DNA of 64,000 nucleotides from Pomphorhynchus laevis. Lineage: Eukaryota > Acanthocephala > Palaeacanthocephala > Echinorhynchida > Pomphorhynchidae. Under the pieces are notes generated by a model. It was not told the DNA's origin and did no database searches. It saw only the letters and a program-made list of their open reading frames with translations. This document shows, one piece after another, positions 43,201 through 52,434 of this stretch (position 1 is the first letter of the stretch; each line of letters starts with the position of its first letter). The stretch spans positions 1 to 64,000 of the forward strand of contig WNNJ02002219.1 of NCBI GenBank assembly GCA_012934845.2, in the 5' to 3' direction. Position numbers and translations under genes: made by a program.

Positions 43201-46200
43201 AGTGAAAACCTGGCATTTTGTGTGTTCATTTTTCGCAAATGTAATACAAACTTGTGGTCACTTTTTATTGTTGAAAGTGACGAACCCACATAGTCTCGTA
43301 GGCAATGGTTTATCATATTTTTACAGACAATGAGCGTGAGAAGTGTAACTAGCGATTACCGACCTTCCATCTTTATGAGTTTTAAGCAGCATGCATAAAA
43401 CCATGGGCGCTATGCTTAAAACGAGCTTTCAAATAATCGGTGATCGATTAATAATCGGTAAATTATTAATCTTTCAAATAATCGGTTAATTACTCCACGA
43501 CGGTTTAGTTGCAAGCGCATAGCGTTTAGACACTTATCTTTTTAATATGGGGTATTTAACCTCATAAGCTTTAATAAATATAGACCTATTAAGTGAAATT
43601 TACAAAAATAATTGGGATTTTTTTTATAAAAACATAAAATTTAAGGAAAGTGATGGCAATATTCTTAAATTTTATCATTGAGATAAGACACGCATATTTG
43701 ATGTTTTATTCATATTTTATATTTTATTCATATTTTGAAATCGCATGGTTTGTAATAACTTTGAATCTAAAAAACTAGAAGTTAAACAAAATGATATACA
43801 ACTTAAAAGCTTAAATGAGGTAATTTACGAGTTTAAAATTACGTAGTTAAATCACAAATTTAAAGTTCTTATTTAGATGTCAAAGTCTACAGGAAATTTC
43901 CTAACTGTCTATGATTCAATAAGGAGATATTCTGCTGACGGTAATTTATTTTTTTATTAAAAAATAATAATATTTATATAAAAATTAATAATGATTTATT
44001 AAATTAAATAATATTTTTTCATAAAAAATATAAAAATATAAAAAATCAAAAATTAATTTATATTATAATATCAAATTGCCGTAATTTTACATAAATATAA
44101 TAATTTTTAATAATTTTACATAAGTTATATATTTATATTTTAATGTTTTAAACACAAAAAAGCTCTTCGATTATTCAGAAATTTTACTATTTACCGATAA
44201 TTATAAAATCATAAGTTCATCCTTGTGAATTATCGCTTTTAAATTGGCAAATCCACTTGTACCACCAAGCAAGTTATCTCGTTTTTAAGTAGTAAATCAA
44301 GAAGTTATAATTATCGTCTTACCTGTATAGGTGACACAATAAAATTACATTTATTTGTATTCAAACTAGGTTACTATAAAAATAACATCAAGCAGAAAAT
44401 AGTAAAATATATAAATCAACACAATAATATAAAGAATAAATTTAAACTCTTAAGTGGCAAATTTTTATGGATGGATAATAAATAATATACTTTGTATTAG
44501 AATAAGATACTATATAATCAAATTTAATCAGAGGAGATACGTTATTAGCATGTATTTGGCCCCGCTGCTATGCTGGGTAGAGGAGTAGGGCTCGAAACCT
44601 GATAACATAGCAGTTCCTCCTGATGACCTCTAATTCTTATTCTGATACAACGTCTGTTATTTATCATTCAAAACATAAAAATGACGTTTATGTTAAATTT
44701 CAATTTTTTATTTTAACTTTAAATTATAGAAAATCTAAAAACAATTATTTATTTTATTATTTAATTATTAAATTTTGATTTAGCATTATTATGTTTTGTT
44801 TATTTTATAATTATATTAAATACGTAGACTCAGTTAGCTGATTTGATGCTTAGTGAACACATTAAATATCGCAAATAATTGTTTTCTCAAACATTTATTT
44901 TAATTCTTCTGATTGTGGCACAATATAAGATTTTAAGATTTATAAGATTTTATAAAAAATCTAAAAATAATTATTAATTTTATTATTTAATTATTAAATT
45001 TTGATTTAGCATAATTATTATGTTTTGTTTATTTTTTATAAATACGTAGACTCAGTTAGCTGATTCGATTGTCAATCTCTAATCTTTAATTTTTGGGAAA
45101 CATCAGTTTCAACTATATTAATGGGTGATCTAATTTTGTTAACATCTATGAACGATAAAGCACAATTTTTTCCATGTTAATGTCCACTCTATATTATCAT
45201 CTGCACCATTTAACAGATTCAAGAAGTGATCTGGATCACACGTTTTTTTTCAGTAGAATATAAGTATCATATGCGTACCTAAGCCATGTGTGAATTATAT
45301 CAATATTTTCAAGGTGCGTCAATTCCCAATTCTTCATATATAATTGATAAATTATATATGATTATATAATTATAATCAAGTATATATAATATTATATTAT
45401 TATATAATTATCCTTATCCCAAAATTCAATAATTTAATATTTTAGATATCTTTAATCTTTTAGAATATTTTAGAATTTAATAAATACTTTAGAACAATTG
45501 AAAAGTGTTTGCTTTTTAAAGAAAAGAAGGATTTTAGCATCATTAGAAAAAATACATTTAAATACATTTTTTTCTGATGATGCTTGCATAAGTTTGCGAA
45601 ATATTAAAATTAAAAGTTTTCTTTTTTGATAAAGAAAAATTGTTAATCAAAATCAATGGTATTAGCATGCTCCCAGTCATATTCGATTCGTGCACTAGAT
45701 CGAAAATCCACGCTCCCGTTCTTCTAGCAAAACATAGATACATTAATATTTCATCGTTTGCTTAATGTACTATTTGCTGGTAGCCTTTGTTTATAATTTA
45801 TTAAAGAATTTATTTTTAAAAATAATATTTGATTATTAATAATATTAATGTTTTAAATTATTATGTAATTATACCTAATGTCAAATATCCTAATATTTTA
45901 TTCTACAAATTAATGGTAACGACAACATAATGTTGTCGTTTGCATCGACAGTTGAAAACAACTGTCATTATTTTGCAAAATTCAAGCGATTTGCTTGAAT
46001 TCCTTAATTAAATCTCGATTTGAGATGAAAATGCATGAAACGTAACTTCAGCTTAATAAAAAAATAAAAGGCAATCCAATACAATCAAATTTTATTTAGA
46101 AATTAAAGATTACTAAAAATGTATTTTCCTTGTTTTAAGGTATGCGTTTGGCATTGGCAGATTCTGGAGACTCAATCGAAGATGCAAATTTTGTAGAAAC

Positions 46201-47419
46201 TGTTGCTGATTCGTTTCTGCTACGTTTACATACATTTTTATGCTGGTGCATTGAGATCAAGGAGCGTTGTCTATCATCTGGCCTACGAAGCGGACCGCTA
46301 AATACTTTTGCGGATAAAGTTTTTGTAAATCGTATAAATACATGCATTCTTAAATGTACCGAGCACATGGATATGCTTCAATACAAGGATGCAGTCAAGT
46401 ATGGATTTTTTGAAATGCAAATCGCCAAGGATCAGTACAGAGAGATGTGCGACTACCCAAAATCTAAGGGCGAACATGCAAATTTATTATTAAGCTTTAT
46501 AGAACAGCAAGTTATCATGCTTGCTTCATTTTGTCCACACATTTGTGACTATATTTGGATAACTGTACTCAATAAACCAACCAGTATCTGGTCTCCTCAA
46601 CAGAAACCGCTATGGTTTGATGTGAGTTTAATTGCTAAACCAGATCAAACTTTATGCTCAGCATCAGATTATATAGAGAGGTGCGTTAAAGAATTTCGAA
46701 AAAGATTAAAGCAAGACGTAAATTGTGCGATCATAACTGCCACTCGAAATAAGGCTCCTTGGCAAGTGGCAGTTGAACGTTGTCTAAAGGATCTACCGCA
46801 TTCGTCAGATGACCTTCGATATCTGACCAAGATTCTCAGTGAAAATATTTGCAAGCAACCTGAAATAGCTGGAAAATCATTAAAGAAGTTAATGCCGTTT
46901 GCAGTACAAATGCTAATCGATAGCAAAGATTCAGCGAGTAATGTTGCCGATCGAAATTTCGATGAATTACAGATCCTCAATGACAATAAAGAATATCTTA
47001 AGGCGAAGCTAGGAAACCTTGAATTTATTGAAATTCGTATGTTAGATAGTACTATTGGCGAAAGTGCATCGTTCTCTTCTTTAAGACCGTATCATCCTGT
47101 TATAGAATTTAAATTTAAATCAAGCGTGGTCTTCAGAGTAATCAATTGTGAATTTGACAGTGGATGTGTTTCCCAGAATGTGAAAATCTTCGAGGGTGAT
47201 CGACCGATTGATATTTTGCAACGCATATCAGAGCTCACAAAGCGTAAAATTTCTTCAATTGCCGTTAAAGTTGACGAGCCTCGTAAAATCTATACAATTG
47301 ATGGATGGGCAAAATGCCATGACAACGATACAGTAACATTCACGGATAAACAGTGGTGTTTAGGCAATTCCAAAATAAATAATGATTGCCTGGCGTATTT
47401 TGTTAAAACGGTCTGTTAA
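28114..47419 (+). CDS. LARS1: Cytosolic leucyl-tRNA synthetase, spliced gene spanning 19.3 kb
   Basis: The class I synthetase that charges tRNA-Leu in the cytosol. Nine coding exons can be placed by similarity to the animal cytosolic enzyme: 28114-28244, 28291-28453, 36117-36278, 37775-37887, about 38014-38036, 39336-39446, 39495-40809, 43877-43940 and 46140-47419, about 1120 codons against about 1176 in human. The HIGH motif is GRIHLGHA in exon 2 and KMSKS is split between exons 7 and 8. The CP1 editing domain has [14 protein letters not shown] and the conserved VPSDSPDD. About 46 residues expected between exons 2 and 3 are not found intact. The fifth exon has no canonical in-frame acceptor. 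Introns 2, 3, 7 and 8 carry transposons. It may be functional with unresolved exons, or early in decay. Confidence 0.85.
28291..28453 (+). CDS. LARS1: LARS1 exon 2 (HIGH motif)
   Basis: Encodes [20 protein letters not shown], then [18 protein letters not shown] and [13 protein letters not shown] is the ATP-binding HIGH signature. The donor is AAG|GTAAAA at 28454. Confidence 0.92.
28505..31990 (-). mobile_element. Family B-like LINE in LARS1 intron 2, degraded
   Basis: A long reversed element. ORF1 remains at 31990-31500 ([27 protein letters not shown], then knuckle remnants). ORF2 begins near 31042 with [20 protein letters not shown], then LQETRS and GDFND. RT pieces follow ([71 protein letters not shown]), and the C-terminus ends near 28606. 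It is 5' truncated and broken by many frameshifts and stops. The second alanine of the family B motif A FSAAFD is glutamate here. Confidence 0.85.
31991..32500. other. AT-rich intronic sequence
   Basis: Mostly A/T with short TTTAAATATTA-type words and imperfect repeats of TTAATATTAATTTAA. No coding or structured feature is supported. Confidence 0.4.
32520..33800 (+). mobile_element. Vingi/Ingi-like LINE fragment in LARS1 intron 2
   Basis: The RT domain of a further LINE family. Early frames give [10 protein letters not shown] and [12 protein letters not shown] (motif A), 32701-32928 gives [17 protein letters not shown] (motif B), and 32900-33604 gives [10 protein letters not shown] (motif C), [18 protein letters not shown] and SYKYVAIML. 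After 33604, in another frame, comes a Cys/His array ([19 protein letters not shown]) typical of the C-terminal finger of I/Ingi/Vingi elements. There are several frame changes and the endonuclease is missing. The clade name is my best match. Confidence 0.7.
32900..33604 (+). pseudogene. Vingi/Ingi-like RT, C-terminal part
   Basis: The longest frame of the fragment, 234 residues with the YADD motif and the thumb-like region that follows. Its first residues ([10 protein letters not shown]) overlap the preceding frame, where motif B lies. The C-terminal finger is out of frame just downstream. Confidence 0.7.
34020..34510 (+). mobile_element. Family R fragments, C-terminal end only
   Basis: Two adjacent scraps. 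34050-34190 reads [24 protein letters not shown]. 34320-34510 reads [20 protein letters not shown], then [26 protein letters not shown], matching the very end of family R proteins. They look like two truncated copies in tandem. Confidence 0.6.
34511..36116. other. AT-rich end of LARS1 intron 2
   Basis: No ORF of note. A possible decayed exon lies at 35328-35374: after a TTTTTTAAG acceptor it reads like A-S-S, then in a shifted frame [12 protein letters not shown], and ends at AAAA|GTAAAT. The expected LeuRS sequence there is of the type ACADKLKRE. As read from phase 0 it contains a stop, so I do not annotate it as an exon. Confidence 0.35.
36117..36278 (+). CDS. LARS1: LARS1 exon 3
   Basis: After the acceptor TTTTGAAAG the exon reads [20 protein letters not shown], then [21 protein letters not shown] and DLMGLK. 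It matches the SSKYQWxIMxSLGL and MGLK stretches of animal LeuRS. The donor is AAG|GTAATA. Confidence 0.88.
36721..36868 (-). other. P-family structured module M5
   Basis: A well-kept minus-strand copy in LARS1 intron 3, with TTCCTCCTGATGA, CATAGCAG, GGGGCC, CTGCTATG and GGCCCC in the expected order on the minus strand. Its AT-rich 3' tail continues down to about 36540. Confidence 0.75.
37013..37165 (+). pseudogene. Unidentified coding scrap in LARS1 intron 3
   Basis: An open stretch of 50 codons ending in [23 protein letters not shown], then [16 protein letters not shown]. Its composition and hydrophobic pattern look protein-coding, unlike its AT-rich neighbours. I do not recognise the family; a transposon-derived or captured exon is possible. 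Confidence 0.35.
37775..37887 (+). CDS. LARS1: LARS1 exon 4
   Basis: Reads [20 protein letters not shown], then [17 protein letters not shown] and the first two bases of an Arg codon. It joins exon 3 in frame (MGLK|IDWRR). The donor is AAAAG|GTTACT. Confidence 0.92.
38014..38036 (+). CDS. LARS1: LARS1 exon 5 (micro-exon, acceptor unclear)
   Basis: Reads NTLYTFE plus one base, then a strong donor GGTAAG. With exon 6 it gives [16 protein letters not shown], against YTIYSPKDGQPCMDHD in animals. The nearest AG (38006) is one base out of phase with exon 4, and no AG stands directly before 38014. A one-base indel, an unusual acceptor or a sequence error would explain it. Confidence 0.6.
38230..38572. 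repeat. Diverged tandem repeat, two units of about 170 bp
   Basis: 38230-38400 and 38401-38572 share GCxCTTTACAAA, ATATTTxAAGAAxGTT, CTTGTATGAAGTA and ATGAGTTAAT/AAGAGTTAAT blocks in the same order. There is no coding signal. The repeat lies in LARS1 intron 5. Confidence 0.6.
39336..39446 (+). CDS. LARS1: LARS1 exon 6
   Basis: Reads [20 protein letters not shown], then [17 protein letters not shown]. It matches the CMDHDRxxGEGVGPQEYTL block of animal cytosolic LeuRS. The acceptor is CGAATAG and the donor TC|GTAAGT, an excellent consensus. Confidence 0.92.
39495..40809 (+). CDS. LARS1: LARS1 exon 7 (CP1 editing domain and catalytic core)
   Basis: A large exon starting [20 protein letters not shown]. 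It carries the editing domain with the Thr-rich TLRPET strand, [18 protein letters not shown] with the conserved editing Asp, and [16 protein letters not shown]. It then returns to the catalytic core with [69 protein letters not shown] and [13 protein letters not shown]. The donor follows AAG, so the next exon must begin with MSKS. Confidence 0.95.
40963..41080. repeat. Two-unit tandem repeat of about 50 bp
   Basis: GAGGCTGATAGACATTATA, then CGCTAATAAGAACG, occurs twice in succession at 40963-41015 and 41012-41065. A GTTAACAAC-rich stretch precedes it. Non-coding, LARS1 intron 7. Confidence 0.6.
41400..42115 (+). mobile_element. Family R C-terminal fragment in LARS1 intron 7
   Basis: The frame 41410-41814 reads [20 protein letters not shown], then [10 protein letters not shown] and [11 protein letters not shown]. 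It is homologous to CQKGGLPSIRHN...ARLDIGCNGLFG in 15645-16162. After 41814 the frame changes and continues as [12 protein letters not shown] and a [13 protein letters not shown] helix. This copy keeps part of the linker before the Cys cluster ([17 protein letters not shown]) that is deleted in the 14-16 kb copy. Confidence 0.7.
42300..42428 (-). other. P-family structured module M6
   Basis: A minus-strand copy. GGCCCAGCTGCTATGCTGGG is recognisable, but the CATAGCAG arm is lost and the GGGGCC box is altered. Confidence 0.55.
42429..42780 (-). pseudogene. P-family RT C-terminal fragment
   Basis: The minus-strand frame 42696-42439 encodes [20 protein letters not shown], then [20 protein letters not shown] and [20 protein letters not shown], ending [10 protein letters not shown]. 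This is the complete C-terminus of the P RT, directly followed on the same strand by module M6. A shorter repeat lies at 42900-43050. Confidence 0.75.
42826..42895 (-). other. P-family structured module M7 (partial)
   Basis: Only the 5' arm remains: the reverse of TATTTCCTCTGATAA with GGGGCCAAATACATG. It stands between two P C-terminal scraps. Confidence 0.5.
43877..43940 (+). CDS. LARS1: LARS1 exon 8 (KMSKS motif)
   Basis: 64 bp encoding [20 protein letters not shown] and D plus one base. With the Lys at the end of exon 7 it completes the KMSKS signature of class I synthetases. The acceptor is TTATTTAG and the donor GACG|GTAATT. It matches [22 protein letters not shown] of the family. Confidence 0.93.
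44360..45070 (+). mobile_element. P-family 3' end with tail in LARS1 intron 8
   Basis: A short C-terminal scrap (ACTAGGTTACTATAAAAAT, then the TGGATGGATAATAAATAA end) is followed by module M8 and an AT-rich tail that ends AAATACGTAGACTCAGTTAG at about 44820-44840. The tail end recurs at 45045-45062, so a second tail fragment is joined. Confidence 0.65.
44493..44648 (+). other. P-family structured module M8
   Basis: The outer stem AGAATAAGA with TCTTATTCT is kept. So are AATCAGAGGA with TTCCTCCTGATG and CTGCTATG with CATAGCAG. The GGGGCC arm reads GGGCTC, weakening the pseudoknot arm in this copy. Confidence 0.7.
45071..46139. other. Rest of LARS1 intron 8
   Basis: AT-rich, with short ATATATAATTATA runs near 45340-45410 and no convincing coding frame on either strand. 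It ends in a pyrimidine tract and AAG at 46137-46139. Confidence 0.4.
46140..47419 (+). CDS. LARS1: LARS1 exon 9 (anticodon-binding domain and C-terminus)
   Basis: Begins with the last two bases of a Gly codon, then [20 protein letters not shown], the conserved stretch after [25 protein letters not shown] is the start of the helical anticodon-binding domain; [12 protein letters not shown] matches AxFCPHLCEHIW in the family. The last 250 residues are the poorly conserved eukaryotic C-terminal region, ending in VKTVC. The exon has no break over 425 codons, which argues for recent or present selection. Confidence 0.93.
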
Positions 47420-48089
47420 AGTATCTCAGTTTTTGTTACCACTAGACATTTCATTTTCTGAATTTTAACTTTTATACATTCTGCTATCACATGTGTCTCT
47501 TTGTTGGTTTTGTTCATTAAACGAGAATGCAATTTAAATTCATTACAAATCACAAGGACAGTTTATTCAATTGCACACATGAACACAATCTAATATTCTA
47601 AAATGTTGAAAATTATTCTTTTTAATATAATTTTGAAAATTTTCCAATTTTTGAATTAGAAAAACGATAAAAATGACTTGTGTCAAAGCCAGCGAACAAT
47701 TTGCTTAAAGGTTTCATGTAATTATTACACATTCTCTGGTGAATCGTTTTTAAAAGTGTTGGATATTATTAAATTTTACTTTATTAAATTATACTTTATT
47801 CAATTATAGAATTGAATAAAATGTATTTATTAATATTCTATATAATATGTTATAATATGTTTATGTTATATATAACGTAAGGTATATACATATATTAGTT
47901 GGATGTGTTTTTCAATCACATGGACAGTGTAAGAATGATGAGTTGAAATGCATGCTTTTAAATGCATTGAAATATTGCAAGCATTGTTCAGGCTTGAATA
48001 TTCATCCATCTACTTGAAAATACTTTTTAAAATACTAATGACTTGCATACCAACATTATAGATGATCAACATCAAATGTTGATGTTGAT
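47420..48089. other. 3' flank of LARS1
   Basis: AT-rich. A short GATGATCAACATCAAATGTT-type palindromic run stands at 48060-48090. No gene is supported. Confidence 0.4.
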
Positions 48090-48330
48090 CATATTTTTGT
48101 CATATAATGTGACATTGTACTAGAATTCAAATTTCCATCAATTTCTCAAACGAAAGATTCGTTATTGAATAATGGATCCGACCAACATGTCGTTTATTGC
48201 GATATCAACATATAATGATTTTAGAAATCGGTGATATTAAAGACTGACAGACTTCTCGATGAACTGTATTTATTTTTTTCACAAAGTTTTCTGTAAGAAT
48301 TTATAATAACCAAGACTATTTTTATCACCA
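48090..48330 (-). mobile_element. Family A 5'UTR scrap
   Basis: It matches 4196-4360 with about 10 percent divergence. The match begins exactly at the ORF1 start codon (CAT on the plus strand) and runs upstream through the leader, then becomes patchy. No ORF sequence is present, so this is an isolated 5' end. Confidence 0.65.
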
Positions 48331-49640
48331 AGACAGTTAATTGGACAATTTGAAAAGCTGAACGATTGTAAGTAGTTAATTATTAAGAAAGTTTAAACTC
48401 AACTTTACTAAAACCCAAAATTTATCCATTCCACGCCTATTGCTGCAATCACATCAATTGCTTCATCCATTGTAAATCATGGAGGAAGAGCGATCATCTT
48501 TTAATGATGATCATCTTAAAAATCTTCAAGCTGATCATCATCTAGCTGATCATCTTGCAAGCATCTTCATCGCTTCCCCCATTGGCAAATTCTTTTTAAA
48601 TTAGGCTAAGCCATGTGGTGTATAAGTTCATCTTCGACTCTTGTTTACGTTCTTCTTCTCTTAAGCTTATTAAGAATATAGTACGTAATCAAAGTTTACG
48701 TACTTTGCTTAACAAATATGACAGAATTAAATATTTTAGTTCACTTTAAAATATTGTAATTTATCTAAATTGATTTTTCAAAATTGAAGATTTAATACTT
48801 TACAACTAATTTGACACAGTTTGATTTCATAATGTCTTTTATAAAAAGGTTGTGATAGAACAAGATCGAAAAATAACTCTGACTTGAAAGTTGATAAAAG
48901 AGTTGCATTTTGTCAAACAATGTCTATCTAAAATATTTTTATGACACATTATTCGATCAAAAATTATTTAACTTTATCTGAAGATAAGTAAATTTTTAAA
49001 AATTATAACTTTATAGTTTTATCTTAAATATTTAAGGAAATGTTTCTTACCAGCATCTGTTCACAATATATTATATTAATATATTCACAATATATCGTTA
49101 TATTTACAATATATTCTTCTCGTTATCATAATATTCACAGTAGATAGATGGCTTAAAATAATATATTATTTATAATTATATATATTTATATTAAATTTAT
49201 ATTAATAGTATATATTTAAATTTAATATCTTATATAAAATGCTTATATTGTACAAATATTCTTCAACATGCATGCATTATATATAATATGTATCTATAAA
49301 ATATCTATTTAGTTTCAGTCGCGATAAACAGCTCGTGGCGAATCTTGTCAGATCTAAATTCGTTAATAAAATACAATAAAATTCGTCAAATTCGATAAAA
49401 TTTAATTAAATTCGTCAAATATTGACGATACGACCGTCTTTATTTCGAAAAACGAACCCATACAATACTGTACTATTTTTTAACTATATGGTCATTTATC
49501 AAACACCTAGGCCACAAATCATCCAAAACTATAACAGCTTGTGTTAAAAAGGTAGGAGCAATAACAGTTTTCTATAATTATCAATATGGACTTCAGTCAT
49601 TCTGTTCAGACCTTAAGTATTTCAATTTTAAACAGTGGAA
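48331..49640. other. AT-rich intergenic sequence
   Basis: Simple repeats (ATCATC runs near 48500-48560, TATATTTATAT near 49060-49220, AATTCGTCAAAT near 49360-49420). No coding or RNA feature is supported. Confidence 0.4.
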
Positions 49641-49649
49641 GCGGGCCTA

Positions 49650-49745
49650 TTTTTCGACACGTTGTTATATTGGATCGAAGAATAGAGGCCGAAACCTGAT
49701 GACATAGCAGTTCATCCTAATGACCTCTAATCCTTATTCTGATAC
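49650..49745 (+). other. P-family structured module M9
   Basis: The 5' arm is truncated. GGGCC, GAGGCCGAAACC, ACATAGCAGTTCATCC and TCTTATTCT-like boxes are kept (CCTTATTCTGATAC). Confidence 0.55.
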
Positions 49746-50184
49746 ATCGTATATTATTTATCAGTCAATTCATAAAAATTTAATTTTATTTTAAATTTTA
49801 ATTATAAATGTTATCGTTAAATAAATACAAATTTTATAAAATCTCAAATAATTATTTATTATTTATAATTATTTATTTTTTAATTTATAGTATAAAATAC
49901 GTAGATTTATGATCTGATTTGTTCTACTCACAAGTTATTTTTGATCCTTAGACTTTGTGTTCGGTAATTTAACCTCAGAAATACTAAAATTATGTATTAT
50001 TGATACGACATTATTATTTTTTCTGCTTATTGTCAAGCAAGTTTGAGGATTTTTTCTTAAAATTGAAAAGTATCAATCAACAGAAAATTATTAAAATATT
50101 TAATTTAAAATATACAAATCAACTATTAAAAATAAATTTAAAATCATTAGCGTAAAAGTTTTATGGATAATAAATAATATACTT

Positions 50185-50312
50185 TGTATTAGAATATAAT
50201 ACTAGATAATCAAATTTAATCAGAGGAGATACGTTATTAGCATGTATTTGGCCTAGCTGCTATGTTAGGTTGGAAAATAGGAGGCGAAACTCTAATCCTT
50301 CTTATGATACAA
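50185..50312 (+). other. P-family structured module M10
   Basis: AATCAGAGGA, TTGGCCTAGCTGCTATG and AGGCGAAAC are present. The CATAGCAG and CCTCCTGATGA arms are deleted, so the fold is lost. Confidence 0.55.
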
Positions 50313-50499
50313 CGTCTGTTATTTAGTAGTCAATTCATAAAAATCGACATTTATTTTAAACATATATTATAAATTGTATAAAATTTAATAATTATTGATT
50401 TTTTGTCTTTATTTTTGATTTATATGTTGTTTAAAATACTTGGATTTAGCTGATATGATTTGTAAAAACTTACCATTGGCGACTCGAAAAAGTGTTTAA

Positions 50500-51360
50500 T
50501 TAATGTTCGAACGGCGCTCTCTAGATTACAGCCTTCTTTCGTTATGTTAGCTAATTACAGAATACCTCCAGATTACGCGTGAATCATACATAACTTTAAC
50601 TTCATTTTGAACTCATATCCACTATCGATCTTCTCTTGCTCTTCAAGCCGCACCATCACCGGCACTTGCACCGTGTCCCATGCTTTGACATCCAATGTTT
50701 AATCTCAAAGCGTCGAATCCGTTGTGCTTTTAAAGTCTCACCGCTTTCTCAGACGTGATATCCGCTCGCTCACTCCGTCTTTCCTTGATTCCTATCTTGA
50801 TCTTCGCCAGTATCCTCCACCTACTACGTACTAAATGCAACTCATTCTGACAGCATAAAATCAACACTTTATTAAACTCTAAGTCTCTCTGGCATACTTT
50901 TAACTCAATCCTTTCTCGCGCCTCTCCGTCTTGCAACATCAATCCCCATGATTATTCGTCATTTCTTCAGACCAAAGCATCCACGTTGCTCTCTCACAAT
51001 CCCGTCTATATTCCATATCATTGTTACTCGCCTCGCCTCATCCTCCAACTCTTTCATCTTCCAATTTCTCACCTGCCGAAGTCTCATCTGTTCTCATGCC
51101 CTTGCACAGTAAAACCTCACCCGCAAATCATCTGCCTACCCCTCCTTGTCGTCGCAGCTCCCTCGCCCGGAATCAGCTCCTTTTCGACGTCCCCTGCACT
51201 CCCTTCTTTATCACATTCAAATACCTCCACCTTTCAAACCTTCTCGACACATGATTTAGATTTTTGTTTGCTTTTTTCATTGTGGTCATGTAAGCTTGCG
51301 CCGTCACGTATTTACCACGTAGAAATAAATTATAATATAATAATATAAAAATAATATAAA
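50500..51360 (+). pseudogene. Decayed LINE, RT C-terminus and 3' tail
   Basis: From 51120 a plus-strand frame reads SSLARNQLLFDVPCTPFFIT, then FKYLHLSNLLDT, matching the LxWNxLPxxIRxAxSxxxFKxxLxxxL end of CR1/L2/jockey-type RTs. The pyrimidine-rich 50500-51110 is probably the decayed upstream RT. The 3' tail ends in an ATAATAT simple run that abuts the P element at 51370. A homologous end lies on the minus strand at 55015-55345. Confidence 0.6.
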
Positions 51361-51369
51361 AATATAATA

Positions 51370-52260
51370 AAATTATATTATTTATTATCCATCCATAAAA
51401 ATTTGCCACTTAAGAGTATAAATTTATTCTTTATATTATTGTGTTGATTTATATATTTTACTATTTTCTGCTTGATGTTATTTTTATAGTAACCTAGTTT
51501 AAAATATGTATCTATTAAATTATTTAAATGATTTTGAAGAAAGCCAATATCATTACATATTGTTGCAATTCTTAAAATTTCATTATTTAATGTATTATAT
51601 TTTATATTATATGGTATGCATGAATGCTCATGCAAAAATATGTTTCTTGTAAATTTAAATATGTCATCTTTACGATATAAATTAATAGTAGTTTTAGTTA
51701 ATGTTAATTTAATGTTCATATCTAGATATACACCTTCTTTATCATTATATTGGTTTGTTAAGAATAAGGCTTTCTGGATAAATTTGTTCACTAATTGAAT
51801 AAAAATTATTAGAATTAAATACACATATATCATCAATGTATCGAAACATATATTTCATATATTTATATAATTTAGATTTAGTTTTTACACAGTTATGAAC
51901 AAATTCATATTCTATAAAGCTTAAAAATAAGTCAGCTATAATTGGGCTACTATTACCTCCCATTGGAACACCTTTTATTTGTCTAAATATAGATGTCCCT
52001 ACCTTTAAATAATTTTGATTTTTTAAAATATTTAAGGATTCTAATATTTCAGTTTTATCCATATATTTATATTTATTTGATGGTTTAATTTTTGTTAGAT
52101 AGGCGCTATAGTTATTATAATTATAGTTAATTTCACAGATTCCTATAAATGTTTTGTTTGAATTGTAAAGGAGCACACTTGAGACGCTTGCAGGATATCG
52201 ATTCAGACATTTAATCAAATTTTGATAAAATGTTCTGACTTTGGGGATTATTTAGATAGC
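51370..52260 (-). pseudogene. P-family RT, best-preserved copy
   Basis: Two overlapping frames. 52218-51745 gives IFRQIKGVPMGGNSSPIIAD, then LFLSFIEYEF and FRYIDDICVFNSNNF. 51836-51378 gives GVYLDMNIKLTLTKTTINLY, then [35 protein letters not shown] and [11 protein letters not shown] frame change near 51750-51800 separates them. GVPMGGNSSPIIAD is RT motif B and YIDD motif C. The N-terminal fingers and any endonuclease are missing. Unlike the other copies, no structured module follows on its 3' side; the sequence stops just after the stop codon. Confidence 0.75.
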
Positions 52261-52434
52261 GTGCAAACTTATAATGATTTCATTAATAGGAATTGATAAC
52301 ATTATAATCAGACAAAATCAAAATTTTATATTTATTAATTACGTTCACTCTAATGAGAACGCAGCTGTTGTAAGCTTACAATATAATATATATTATATTG
52401 TATTATATTATTAATATATTATATTAATATATTA

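Larger units (their letters stand above)
49640..50460 (+). mobile_element. Two P-family 3' ends in tandem
   Basis: Module M9 (49650-49745) with an AT-rich tail to about 49930, then a short P C-terminal scrap (50090-50170), module M10 (50185-50312) and a tail ending near 50455. Each tail ends with a TACGTAGATTT- or TACTTGGATTT-like sequence before TGATxTGAT. Confidence 0.6.
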
